Shown here: in pieces, positions 1-7,566 of the stretch | Layout of the letters: each line of letters begins with the position of its first letter | Numbering within the stretch: the first letter of the stretch is position 1 | Source of the DNA: Cyanobacteria bacterium UBA11153 | GTDB taxonomy: Bacteria > Cyanobacteriota > Cyanobacteriia > Cyanobacteriales > Coleofasciculaceae | Reading direction: 5' to 3' | Assembly (NCBI GenBank): GCA_003511885.1 | Contig: DOIX01000284.1 | Span: 1-19,810 of the forward strand | DNA: 19,810 bases | The notes under the pieces: model-generated | Databases searched by the model: none | Seen by the model: only the letters and a program-made list of their open reading frames with translations | Told to the model about the DNA's origin: nothing | Position numbers and translations under genes: made by a program

Positions 1-26
1 TTAGTGGTGCGTGGTACGTGAAGAAA

Positions 27-79
27 GGGTGTGGGGTGCGGGGTGTGGGGTGTAGGGTGTAGGGTGTGGGGTGTGGGGA
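27..79. repeat. G-rich heptamer tandem repeat
   Basis: The + strand carries consecutive heptamers of the form GGGTGTG, GGGTGCG and GGGTGTA. They resemble the short tandemly repeated repetitive (STRR) sequences known from cyanobacteria. A second array of the same unit lies at 13240-13271. The runs of three or four G on one strand could form a G-quadruplex; this was judged by eye only. Confidence 0.8.
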
Positions 80-92
80 TAGTCCCTTAATT

Positions 93-203
93 CTCGGATC
101 TTGCACCAATGTCAGTAAGCATGAAAAACCTGGGTTTTTGGTGCTTCTGTCAAGGAAATATCAAGGGTTGTGGAACTTTATTGAGAATGGTGCAAGATCT
201 GAG
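93..203. repeat. MITE-like inverted-repeat element, 111 bp
   Basis: The left end CTCGGATCTTGCACCA (93-108) and the right end TGGTGCAAGATCTGAG (188-203) are inverted repeats with one mismatch in 16. Inside, 124-139 is a perfect 7-bp hairpin (AAAAACC, TG loop, GGTTTTT). No open frame of note lies inside. Part of the left end recurs near 16087-16106 (CTTGCACCAATGTCA), so this is a dispersed family. I infer a non-autonomous mobile repeat; no transposase is present. Confidence 0.65.
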
Positions 204-539
204 TTAATTGCAATTTCAAGGGACGAAGAGGGTTGAAATCATTACTGTGATGGCATTACAGTTTCCAATCGCCTATTTTTTTCTGGTGAGAAAATTAAAG
301 ACTTGGTAAAGATTGCTCAATTGTCTTGCTGATGTCACGAAATTGAAATACTATACAGATATGTAATACATGTCATACGCAAGTATGACGCAATGAGGGG
401 TCTTACAGATTACAGGCAGTGGACTGGCAATCCTAGTCCACTTGCTTTAACTCTCCAAATCAGGTTTGACAGTACTTAGGGGTGAATTTGGTCTTTTGGT
501 GACACTCCAGACTAATTATTATTGCGAGAATAAATAACC
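204..539. other. Gene-free leader region with two hairpins
   Basis: No convincing gene is seen here. Two perfect stems stand out. At 372-389 GTCATAC and GTATGAC close a GCAA loop, which is a GNRA-type tetraloop. At 418-442 AGTGGACT and AGTCCACT flank a 9-base loop. Neither is followed by a T-run on the + strand, so they are not classical terminators. A TTGACA at 466-471 has no good -10 box at the right distance. The stems could belong to the leader of the creatininase-family gene at 540 or to an unrelated repeat. Confidence 0.45.
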
Positions 540-1292
540 ATGCTGCTACATTTAATGACTTGGACAGAAGTGGAAGAGTATTTAAAGGTATCCCAAGGGA
601 TTATTTTACCGATTGGCTCAACGGAACAACATGGACAAACTGGATTAATTGGCACTGATACGATTTGCGCTGAAGGGATAGCGCGGGGTGTGGGTGAAAT
701 GACGAATACTGTGGTTGCGCCGACGATTAATGTGGGGATGGCACTCCATCAAGCGGCATTTCCGGGTGCGATTGCGCTGAGACCAAATACTTTAATTGAG
801 TTGATTCAAGATTATCTTACCAGTTTGGCTAGAGCTGGGTTTACTAAATTTTTCTTTGTTAATGGTTATGGTGGCAATGTGGCTACGCTGAGGGCGGCGT
901 TTGCGGAAAGTTATAGTTATCTAACGGATTTACATATTCCCAATGCTGAGAAGGTTGAGTGTAGGATTGCTAACTGGTTTACTTGCAATTCTGTCTATAA
1001 ATTAGCCAAAGAATTATATGGGAGTTTAGAAGGTTATCAGGCTGCTCCGGGCGAGGTGGCGGTAACTCAGTATTTTTATCCAGAAATTATCAGTAAAATG
1101 CCTGTGATGGCAGAGGTAGGATTGCCATATCCAGTATACAGTACAACTCGTTTCCGCGATCGCTATTCTCATAGAGGAAGAGGTTACGATCCTGCTATGG
1201 CGACACCGGAGGATGGTAAAATATTTTACGATTTGGCGGTACAGGAATTGAGTGAGGTTTATTTGGAGTTTATCCATTCAGCCGCAGCTTAG
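540..1292 (+). CDS. Creatininase-family amidohydrolase with altered metal ligand
   Basis: The 250-residue protein belongs to the creatininase family, metal-dependent hydrolases that cleave amide bonds in cyclic or small substrates. The signature IGSTEQHG (about residues 26-33) supplies the Glu and His ligands, and GTDT (about 38-41) the bridging Asp. ALHQAAFPGAI (about 69-79) matches the family's substrate-loop region. The second metal-binding motif, normally NGHGGN, reads NGYGGN here (about 109-114), so the usual His ligand is Tyr. Length is normal for the family and there is no signal peptide, so it is probably cytosolic. The ATG at 540 has only a weak purine stretch upstream (GCGAGAA). Its TAG overlaps the stop of the convergent gene at 1289. 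The true substrate is unknown; relatives include creatininase, FAPy deformylase and the mycofactocin peptidase MftE. Family call secure, activity uncertain. Confidence 0.9.
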   Translation: MLLHLMTWTEVEEYLKVSQGIILPIGSTEQHGQTGLIGTDTICAEGIARGVGEMTNTVVAPTINVGMALHQAAFPGAIALRPNTLIELIQDYLTSLARAGFTKFFFVNGYGGNVATLRAAFAESYSYLTDLHIPNAEKVECRIANWFTCNSVYKLAKELYGSLEGYQAAPGEVAVTQYFYPEIISKMPVMAEVGLPYPVYSTTRFRDRYSHRGRGYDPAMATPEDGKIFYDLAVQELSEVYLEFIHSAAA

Positions 1293-3073
1293 TCCCTTGC
1301 TATATCTGCAATGGAAGCAATGAGGCGATCGCAATCTGCTTTTTTTCTGACTGCGAGTCGGAAAAATGCGCCATCGCCATGGAAGCGACTGGAAACGTCT
1401 TTGACGTAGATGGACTGCTGTACAAGCAATTTCTCGGCTAAAGCATTGGCTTGAGGGCGATTTAAGCGTAATTTGGTGAGGAGGAAGTTACCGCCACTGG
1501 GGAAAACTTTCTCGACAATGGGGAGAGATTCGAGCATTGTAGCAAAGCGATCGCGGTCTTGGGCTGTCTGGTCAAAGGATTTTGCGATCGCCTGACGGTG
1601 TTTTAAAATAATCTCTAGAAAATGTTCGGCGATTGAGTTGAGATTCCAAATCGGAATATTTTCACGCAAAAATTTGTTAAATTCTCGATTACAAGTATAA
1701 GTATAACCCAGACGAATACCAGGTATACCTAGAGTTTTACTCAGGCTTTTAATAAGGATAATATTAGGTAAAGGATCTTGTTCTAAGAATGAAACTAAGC
1801 TGGGTTGATTGGAAAAGTCGATGAATGATTCGTCAACGATAATAAATTTATCTGGATTCGCCTCGGCTAGTCCAAAAATCCAGTCTGAGATGAGGGTTGT
1901 TCCGGTTGGGTTATTGGGATTGACAAAAACTATAACATCGTAAGAGTCAATCCTATTAAGAAGTTTATGACCGTTAATTCCCACTTCATCGAAATAATAT
2001 TCTGCTTGGGGAAAGATTCGGCTATATTCGCCAAAAGTAGGGCTGGGCAGGAGAATCCGCTGTCCTGCAAAGAAATGAGCCAAGATGGGATAGATTTGAG
2101 CCGCACCATTAAGTACTGTCACGTTTTCTTCTCGACATAATAAATAATAGGCTAGTTTTTGATTGAGAATTTCCTGGCAACTGCCATAATTTTGGATTAG
2201 TGCGGGTAATCCATTGCGCAATTCAGAAATAACTGCACCTGTAGGAAAATACATGTTTCGGATGTAGCAGAAATCTAATAAATCGTAATTCCAGTAACTC
2301 CCGTGGGATTTTTGAACTAATGAGTAGCGATTGGCTGAATCAAAGATGTAGTTAGCCGAGTCGAAGTCATTTGGATCGTCTAATTCTGCCCAGTTATAGC
2401 CTTCTAATATTTCGGCGTGGATAACTTCTCGCTGCATAGTAATAATAATACCCAGAATAACTTCATAGTAACACTGAGAATCGATAACTTTGGCATAGTA
2501 AGTTAAGAGATTTTTGAAAGTACCTTGGCAAAACTCTTGAGAAAACTTATAAATATTGAGAGTTTTGTATTTATCGGCAAAGTTAAAATCCGATCCTTGG
2601 AGGTGAGGTGGGATAACATTAGTGACAATACCATCCACTACTGTAACGACTGTACCATCCATTCCCGTCCGGTAGCGATCCAGGAGTGCAATATTAGGAT
2701 GAGGAGAGGTAAATAGCCTGGTAAATACAGAAGATTCTACGACTAAATCGCTTTCGATTAGTATAATATCATCATCTATTTCTACTTTCTCCATTGCTAG
2801 TGCCAAGGAACAGATATTATTGGTTTCTCCATAGCGATGGTTGTGGATAAAGTGGAAATCTATCGCTGGGTGATGAGCGATGAGGTGTTTTTCTACCTCC
2901 TCAGCTCGATAACCTGTTACAATGGTAATGTGAGTGACTTGATTGGCAACTAGTTGGTCAACTAGACGATCGAGAATAGTGCGATCGCCAATTTTTAACA
3001 GTGTTTTATGAGTTGCTAAGGAAAGGGGACGCATCCGTTGTCCGGAACCTGCGGCGAGGATAATTGCTTTCAT
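1289..3073 (-). CDS. LicC-like nucleotidyltransferase fused to HisC/CobD-like PLP enzyme
   Basis: The 594-residue protein has two domains. Residues 1-245 form a sugar/phosphocholine-type nucleotidyltransferase: the loop LAAGSGQRMRP (6-16) with K23 binds NTP, IESD (106-109) is the likely metal-binding acidic motif, and NWAELDDPNDF (227-237) matches the W-x-E-x-D signature common in LicC-type enzymes. Residues about 250-594 form a class I/II PLP fold: NPNNPTGT (385-392), DES (414-416) whose Asp contacts the PLP ring, SLSKTLG (443-449) with Schiff-base K446, R454, and FRLAVR (571-576) for substrate carboxylate. Both active sites look complete. PLP relatives include HisC transaminases and CobD-like amino-acid-phosphate decarboxylases. 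I infer that one domain makes a phosphorylated amino compound and the other activates it as a CMP or CDP derivative for the LicD proteins nearby. The substrate, and transaminase versus decarboxylase, cannot be told from sequence alone. Confidence 0.9.
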   Translation of the reverse strand: MKAIILAAGSGQRMRPLSLATHKTLLKIGDRTILDRLVDQLVANQVTHITIVTGYRAEEVEKHLIAHHPAIDFHFIHNHRYGETNNICSLALAMEKVEIDDDIILIESDLVVESSVFTRLFTSPHPNIALLDRYRTGMDGTVVTVVDGIVTNVIPPHLQGSDFNFADKYKTLNIYKFSQEFCQGTFKNLLTYYAKVIDSQCYYEVILGIIITMQREVIHAEILEGYNWAELDDPNDFDSANYIFDSANRYSLVQKSHGSYWNYDLLDFCYIRNMYFPTGAVISELRNGLPALIQNYGSCQEILNQKLAYYLLCREENVTVLNGAAQIYPILAHFFAGQRILLPSPTFGEYSRIFPQAEYYFDEVGINGHKLLNRIDSYDVIVFVNPNNPTGTTLISDWIFGLAEANPDKFIIVDESFIDFSNQPSLVSFLEQDPLPNIILIKSLSKTLGIPGIRLGYTYTCNREFNKFLRENIPIWNLNSIAEHFLEIILKHRQAIAKSFDQTAQDRDRFATMLESLPIVEKVFPSGGNFLLTKLRLNRPQANALAEKLLVQQSIYVKDVSSRFHGDGAFFRLAVRKKADCDRLIASIADIARD

Positions 3074-3316
3074 TGTTTTTAATGGCTAAATAAATAGGTT
3101 TTTTGAAGATTTGATGAATTTATTAGTATTTTGACCCCACTCTCTTGATATTTATGTTAATTGTAGTACAGGTTAGGCAACAAATGGAATTTCTCTGGAG
3201 AATGATTAGTGTTGGGACTGGAGATGGAGGATCGGGTTGATGGGATCGTACTCTCTTTGCATTTAGGCTAATTGTAGGTTAGAAATGAGTCAAGACTTAT
3301 TTGTTTTATATCATAC

Positions 3317-4018
3317 ATGAAGATCGAAAATAACTGGTATACGATTTGGAATCGCAGGAATCAAACGGGGACATTCAAGTCTACTCTAGCATCGTTGATA
3401 GCCGCAGACGGGTTTGATACAGCTTATGGAGGTATTGAAGAATCGGCTTGGATGGAATACGTTCAACACCTAACTGCCAAGCTGGAAATTAATCGGGATG
3501 ATTCAATATTTGAAGTAGGCTGTGGTGCGGGTGCTTTCCTCTATCCTTTTTACCAACAAGGAAATCCTGTGGCGGGAATTGATTACTCAGAAAATTTGGT
3601 AAAGATTGCTAAAGATACTATGCCAAAAGTAGCGATTAGCGTGGGTGAAGCGATTGATATTTCAGGAAAAAGTCAATTCAATGTCGTCTTGTCTAATGGA
3701 GTTTTCCTGTACTTTCCAAATTATGATTATGCTGGAGATGTACTCCAGAGCATGGTAAAAATTGCTAAGAAAAGTATCGGGATATTTGAAATCCCCGATT
3801 TAGGGAAGAAGCAGGAAGCATTGAAAATGAGAAAAGGGATGATAGGAGATGCTGAATATGAGGAAAAATACCGAGGCTTAGACCATTTGTATTTTAGCAA
3901 GGATTGGTTTCAAGAAGTCCTAGCGGCTGAAGGGGTGAGGGTGAAGATTGAAGATCAAGATATCCCAGGCTACGGTAACAGTCAGTATCGTTTCAATGTT
4001 TTCATTTATAAGATTTAA
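3317..4018 (+). CDS. Class I SAM-dependent methyltransferase
   Basis: The 233-residue protein has a Rossmann-type methyltransferase core. Motif I is FEVGCGAGAF (65-74), the acidic end of strand 2 is GIDYSENL (87-94), a third acidic position lies in EAIDI (111-115), and FNVVLSNGVFLYF (121-133) fits motif IV. There is no membrane segment. The methyl acceptor is not visible from the motifs. The gene diverges from the nucleotidyltransferase/PLP fusion across 243 bases and leads towards a LicD-family gene, which makes a small cytosolic metabolite such as an aminated head-group precursor or an activated sugar plausible; this is inference. No clear Shine-Dalgarno precedes the ATG, but no other start fits better. 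The 243-base spacer shows no repeat or clear promoter. Confidence 0.88.
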   Translation: MKIENNWYTIWNRRNQTGTFKSTLASLIAADGFDTAYGGIEESAWMEYVQHLTAKLEINRDDSIFEVGCGAGAFLYPFYQQGNPVAGIDYSENLVKIAKDTMPKVAISVGEAIDISGKSQFNVVLSNGVFLYFPNYDYAGDVLQSMVKIAKKSIGIFEIPDLGKKQEALKMRKGMIGDAEYEEKYRGLDHLYFSKDWFQEVLAAEGVRVKIEDQDIPGYGNSQYRFNVFIYKI

Positions 4019-4064
4019 TTGATTTAGTAAAATTTCCCAATCATTACTTTGAGGAAGTTTATCG

Positions 4065-4150
4065 GGACTTACGTAAACTATCTATCTGTATGGTGCATTA
4101 TGCGTAAGCTAACGCACCATCCACTATTGGTAGCGTGACTGCGTAAGTCC
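4065..4150. repeat. MITE-like palindromic element, about 86 bp
   Basis: The outer arms GGACTTACG (4065-4073) and CGTAAGTCC (4142-4150) are perfect inverted repeats. Inside, 4090-4100 and 4110-4120 pair as a second stem (ATGGTGCATTA against TAACGCACCAT, one mismatch, 9-base loop). Elements with ends like GGACTTACGCA are familiar to me from cyanobacterial spacers. It fills much of the gap between the methyltransferase and LicD genes and may separate their transcription. Confidence 0.7.
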
Positions 4151-4244
4151 TATTTATTAAGGATAATTTATTGTGTCAATTAAACATGGGAATCAAGGGT
4201 GATATGCTCCTAGGTTTATATTCATAGACAAACAGAAATAGGGT

Positions 4245-5051
4245 ATGAAATATACAAAATATTGTACAAGGAATACACTCCGATGTGAAGAAAATATGGG
4301 CAGCCCCAACTATCGATATTCCTCTTACGGAAAGAATAGCCCTATTTGTTGTACTAGCCATTTAGTCAAAATCTTATTCTTTGTCACTTCTCTGTTGGAA
4401 GAGCATAATATTCCCTATTTTATTTGTTGGGGAACTCATTTAGGCGCTGTCAGGCATCAAGGATTAATTCCCTGGGATACAGATACAGATATTGGTATTT
4501 TTACTGAAGATTACGAGAGAGTCAAGAATCTGACTTCTACGATAAATGAAAAAGAATTTTGTTTGCGTTACTCGAAATCAACAGGATGTTTAACAGCTTA
4601 TTATAGCCAGATAAATGAGTTACATCTAGACATAGAAATTTGGGAAAAACAAGGAGATAAGATTGTATGGGACAACTATTGTATTGAGTATAATGAGATG
4701 TTTCCACTTAAAAAATATAAGTTTTATGACAGATATTTATTTGGACCAAATAGCTTAAATTACCTCTTCAGTTATTATGGTGCAGACTGTTTAGAGTCTG
4801 TTAAAAAACAATGGATGTATTGGGATACACGTCTATGGAATCCTAATCTAACGAATCGAGAAACTTTCAAATTGATGGATAATGCACCAGCACCAATTGA
4901 TTTGGAGAGAAACTTTGAAGAAGAACAACAAAATTTTAGTATGCAAGATCTAATCTATCAAAAGATAATTTTGACAATTAATTCAACCAAGCTGTGGAAA
5001 TTACTCATATTTTGGGTGCAATTCAAAAACAAGCTAACTTTGAGAAAATAA
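4245..5051 (+). CDS. LicD-family phosphotransferase
   Basis: The 268-residue protein carries the LicD/fukutin-type nucleotidyltransferase-fold signature: CWGTHLGAVRHQGLIPW (61-77) followed by the acidic triad D78-x-D80-x-D82 and a later ELHLDIEIW (125-133), giving the third metal-binding region. LicD proteins move phosphocholine or related groups from CDP donors to sugars. No signal peptide is seen; two Cys pairs sit near the N-terminus (C7/C14 and C35/C36). The start is uncertain: the ATG at 4245 has AGGG touching it, and the internal ATG at 4296 would remove 17 residues without touching the conserved core. The GT2 gene follows after 16 bases, so the two are probably co-transcribed. It shares its core motifs with the first domain of the convergent 483-residue protein. 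The family is clear; the transferred group is unknown. Confidence 0.85.
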   Translation: MKYTKYCTRNTLRCEENMGSPNYRYSSYGKNSPICCTSHLVKILFFVTSLLEEHNIPYFICWGTHLGAVRHQGLIPWDTDTDIGIFTEDYERVKNLTSTINEKEFCLRYSKSTGCLTAYYSQINELHLDIEIWEKQGDKIVWDNYCIEYNEMFPLKKYKFYDRYLFGPNSLNYLFSYYGADCLESVKKQWMYWDTRLWNPNLTNRETFKLMDNAPAPIDLERNFEEEQQNFSMQDLIYQKIILTINSTKLWKLLIFWVQFKNKLTLRK

Positions 5052-5067
5052 TGCCCATATATTAGAG

Positions 5068-6051
5068 ATGGATACGAATATAAATCAACCTTGGGTTACT
5101 TGGCTAATGCCTGTAAAAAATGGTATGCCTTATTTACCAGAAACATTAGCCTCAATAGAGGCACAAACTTACAAAAATTGGCAAATTCTGGTTTGGGATA
5201 ATGGTTCAAACGATGGTACATTGGCAGAGCTACATAAGTGGATTCCTTCACGTTTACCCGGTAAAATAATTGAAGGAAAACCCTTGAGTGTTGGTGGTGC
5301 TTGTGCTGAATTAGTAAAACAGTGTGAGACAGACTTAGCCGCCCGCATTGATGCTGATGATGTAAATTTACCCGAAAGATTAGAAAAACAAGTTGCTTTT
5401 TTGCAAGCACACCCAGACATAGCAGTTGTCGGTAGCGGTGTTTTTACTATAGACGAAGAAGGAAATACGCTTGAGAAGCCAAATAAATTTCCACTCCATC
5501 ACAAAGATATTGTCTACCATTTGCTTGTAGATAACGCTATCAACCACCCCACTGTTGTCTTCAGATGTTCAGTTATTTTAGAGGTTGGCAACTATCGAGA
5601 TATCTTATATATGGAAGATTTAGATCTTTGGTTAAGAGTTGCTCAAAGTTATAAATTAGCAAATATACCAGAATTACTGGTAAAGTATAGAATTCACTCA
5701 AGAAGTAGCACTCAAATGGCAATTGCCCAAAATAAATTATTCGATCAAACCAATAATTGCTGGGCAGAATATGCTCAGTCATTATATGGCTTATCAAGAA
5801 GAGATGCCGAACAATTGCGATCAAAAAAGCACCCTTTGGCTTTGATTGCTTTGTTCAAAATTGCAAATTACTTAGGGCATTCTCATGGAGATAATTGGTG
5901 GGGTATCTGGCAAGAAAAGCACTTTATTATTTCTGGGAGGGCAGTTATCGCTAACAAAGATATTATTTCCCGAATCCTTTGGGCTATTCTTTGGTATTGG
6001 AGTCAAAAACAAAATCCTCTTATGTACGGGCAAAATAGAGATAAAATATGA
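5068..6051 (+). CDS. GT2-family glycosyltransferase
   Basis: The 327-residue protein is a GT-A fold, family 2 glycosyltransferase. WVTWLMPVKNGMPYL (9-23) is the N-terminal nucleotide-binding strand, VWDNGSNDGT (42-51) the next, and IDADD (94-98) contains the DxD-type metal/nucleotide motif. YMEDLDLWLR (181-190) matches the ED-x-x-LW-x-R acceptor-side motif with the likely catalytic acid. An aromatic C-terminal stretch near 300 could touch the membrane but is not a clear transmembrane helix. It transfers a sugar from an NDP donor to a growing glycan on the cytosolic side. It lies 16 bases behind the LicD gene and ends just before a terminator-like hairpin. Donor and linkage cannot be predicted. 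Confidence 0.92.
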   Translation: MDTNINQPWVTWLMPVKNGMPYLPETLASIEAQTYKNWQILVWDNGSNDGTLAELHKWIPSRLPGKIIEGKPLSVGGACAELVKQCETDLAARIDADDVNLPERLEKQVAFLQAHPDIAVVGSGVFTIDEEGNTLEKPNKFPLHHKDIVYHLLVDNAINHPTVVFRCSVILEVGNYRDILYMEDLDLWLRVAQSYKLANIPELLVKYRIHSRSSTQMAIAQNKLFDQTNNCWAEYAQSLYGLSRRDAEQLRSKKHPLALIALFKIANYLGHSHGDNWWGIWQEKHFIISGRAVIANKDIISRILWAILWYWSQKQNPLMYGQNRDKI

Positions 6052-6065
6052 TAGAAGTCTGGAAT

Positions 6066-6084
6066 ATAGCTAAAAAGCTATTTT
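6066..6084 (+). terminator. Small terminator-like hairpin between convergent genes
   Basis: ATAGCT (6066-6071), an AAAA loop and AGCTAT (6076-6081) are followed by a T-run to 6084. It begins 15 bases after the GT2 stop, so it can end the + strand transcript. The same stem overlaps the TAG stop of the - strand gene at 6070-6072, where no T-run follows. The stem is short, so strength is doubtful. Confidence 0.5.
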
Positions 6085-7521
6085 CTTAGCAAATCGGTAA
6101 ATTTTTTCGAGAAAAGGTTTGCCTGAGAAGAGAAATTGTAAAGCTTTGGCTGATAGAAAAATTGAAAAACCCCAGCGCGTGTGGAGAGTAATAACTTCAC
6201 CAATAATATTTTCAATTGCTAGCCAAATATCTCCGTCGCCGGGAAAATCACTGGTGAGTAAAATTTTACCTTCTGTAGTCACTTCCACTACCCGTTTAAT
6301 TGAAAGCAATCCTTTCTCTTCAACCAAGACAATCATTCCGGTTTGGATTGAAAGATTGATTTTTTTGACAGTAATCCTGTCGTGATAGGGAGTCAATAAA
6401 TGATAAGTCCACGAATATGGTAGATATCTATATTTTAGCCAAGTCTCATTGAGTGATATTTCTATTTCTCCCTGTCGCTCCAATTTTTGAGTTAGTAAAG
6501 CAAGTTTTTTATTAGTATTAAAAGCAGTAAATTCGGGTTCTTGCCAAAACGAAGTGCCATATAAGTAAGCTAAATATTTTTGATATTTCTGTGGAATAGG
6601 ATATTTTTCTCCTCGAAATTCTACTGATTCTAGGTGAGAAAAAAAATCACTGTAATAAGGGGTTTTACCGCAAATCCATCGATATCCTTTTATCTGTTGA
6701 ATTAAACGAGGTTTTTGGATAACCTCAACGATCACTTTTTCCCCATTGCGGAGAATAACAGTATTCCATCTTGGAATGCTAGAAACTTTGAATGGTTGAA
6801 ATCCGAGTTGATATAATTCTGGCATTAATGCTAATATTTTGCTTTTTTCTTCGATATAAGTGCCAATTATAATCCCGATGTCATCCTCGCTAGCTTGATG
6901 GGATGTCACAATATCTAAGCAAGTTGTTTTAGCCAAGAAAAACTTAATTTCGTTCTCGGAAAAAACTTGATTGATTAATCTTAAGTTTTCGTGACGTATT
7001 TCCCATTGTTTTTGGCTAAATTGGAGGTTCATTGTATTGTGATAATCCCAAAAGTCTTCAATTGGTTGTTGCCATGTCGAACCATATATATAGAGGAGAT
7101 AGGCAATGGTATTTTTAGGTATTTTATAAATTTCTCCTAAAAATTTAATAGACTCTAATTCGCTAAAAAAATCTTGTTCTATGAAGTCATTATCGGTTAT
7201 CCAGCCGATAATATCTTGTCCTTTTTTAACAGGCTTCACCAAGAAAATATCGATATATTCTTTTTTTCTCCCTAGTCTTATTGTCGTAGAAGTCCAAGGA
7301 ATAGGTTGAAAACCTAGAGCTTTTAATTCAGGAATTAAGGCAGTAACCCGTTTCCTATCTTGAATATGGACTTCAATATCTGTGTCGTCATCATGGGCGA
7401 TAAAATCTTGCTCTCGGATTGCGCCTAAACAGGTTCCCCAAGCTAACCAAAAGGTAATTTTATGCTTATCTAAAATTGATTTCAGCAAACTCAAATTTTC
7501 TTTGGCTATTTCTCTGTTCAT
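6070..7521 (-). CDS. Tandem LicD-domain protein with S24/S26-like C-terminal tail
   Basis: The 483-residue protein has three parts. Residues 1-165 are a LicD domain with intact motifs: WGTCLGAIREQDFIAH (28-43), acidic D44-D45-D46-x-D48, and YIDIF (89-93). Residues about 175-335 are a second copy, clearly homologous (FFSELESIKFLGEIYKIP at 118-135 against FFSHLESVEFRGEKYPIP at 293-310; LIPELKALGFQP against LMPELYQLGFQP), but its active site is worn: GT is TT (199-200), DDDTD is EDDIG (212-216), YIDIF is IVEVI. Residues about 365-445 resemble a signal-peptidase-type S24/S26 fold: GMIVLVEE (395-402), SIKRVVEV (407-414), LLTSDFPGDGD (421-431), ENIIGEVITL (437-446). K409 sits where type I peptidases have the catalytic Lys; S370 is a possible but weak Ser counterpart. 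The first domain is probably the active transferase; the tail's role is unknown. No signal peptide. Confidence 0.82.
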   Translation of the reverse strand: MNREIAKENLSLLKSILDKHKITFWLAWGTCLGAIREQDFIAHDDDTDIEVHIQDRKRVTALIPELKALGFQPIPWTSTTIRLGRKKEYIDIFLVKPVKKGQDIIGWITDNDFIEQDFFSELESIKFLGEIYKIPKNTIAYLLYIYGSTWQQPIEDFWDYHNTMNLQFSQKQWEIRHENLRLINQVFSENEIKFFLAKTTCLDIVTSHQASEDDIGIIIGTYIEEKSKILALMPELYQLGFQPFKVSSIPRWNTVILRNGEKVIVEVIQKPRLIQQIKGYRWICGKTPYYSDFFSHLESVEFRGEKYPIPQKYQKYLAYLYGTSFWQEPEFTAFNTNKKLALLTQKLERQGEIEISLNETWLKYRYLPYSWTYHLLTPYHDRITVKKINLSIQTGMIVLVEEKGLLSIKRVVEVTTEGKILLTSDFPGDGDIWLAIENIIGEVITLHTRWGFSIFLSAKALQFLFSGKPFLEKIYRFAKKIAF

Positions 7522-7566
7522 AAGAATTTACCAGATAACAACAGGCATAAATATTATAACTAATAT

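Noticed and set aside
466..494. Sigma-70-type promoter for the creatininase gene
   Set aside because: TTGACA is present at 466-471, but the bases 17 positions on (TGGTCT) do not resemble a -10 box.
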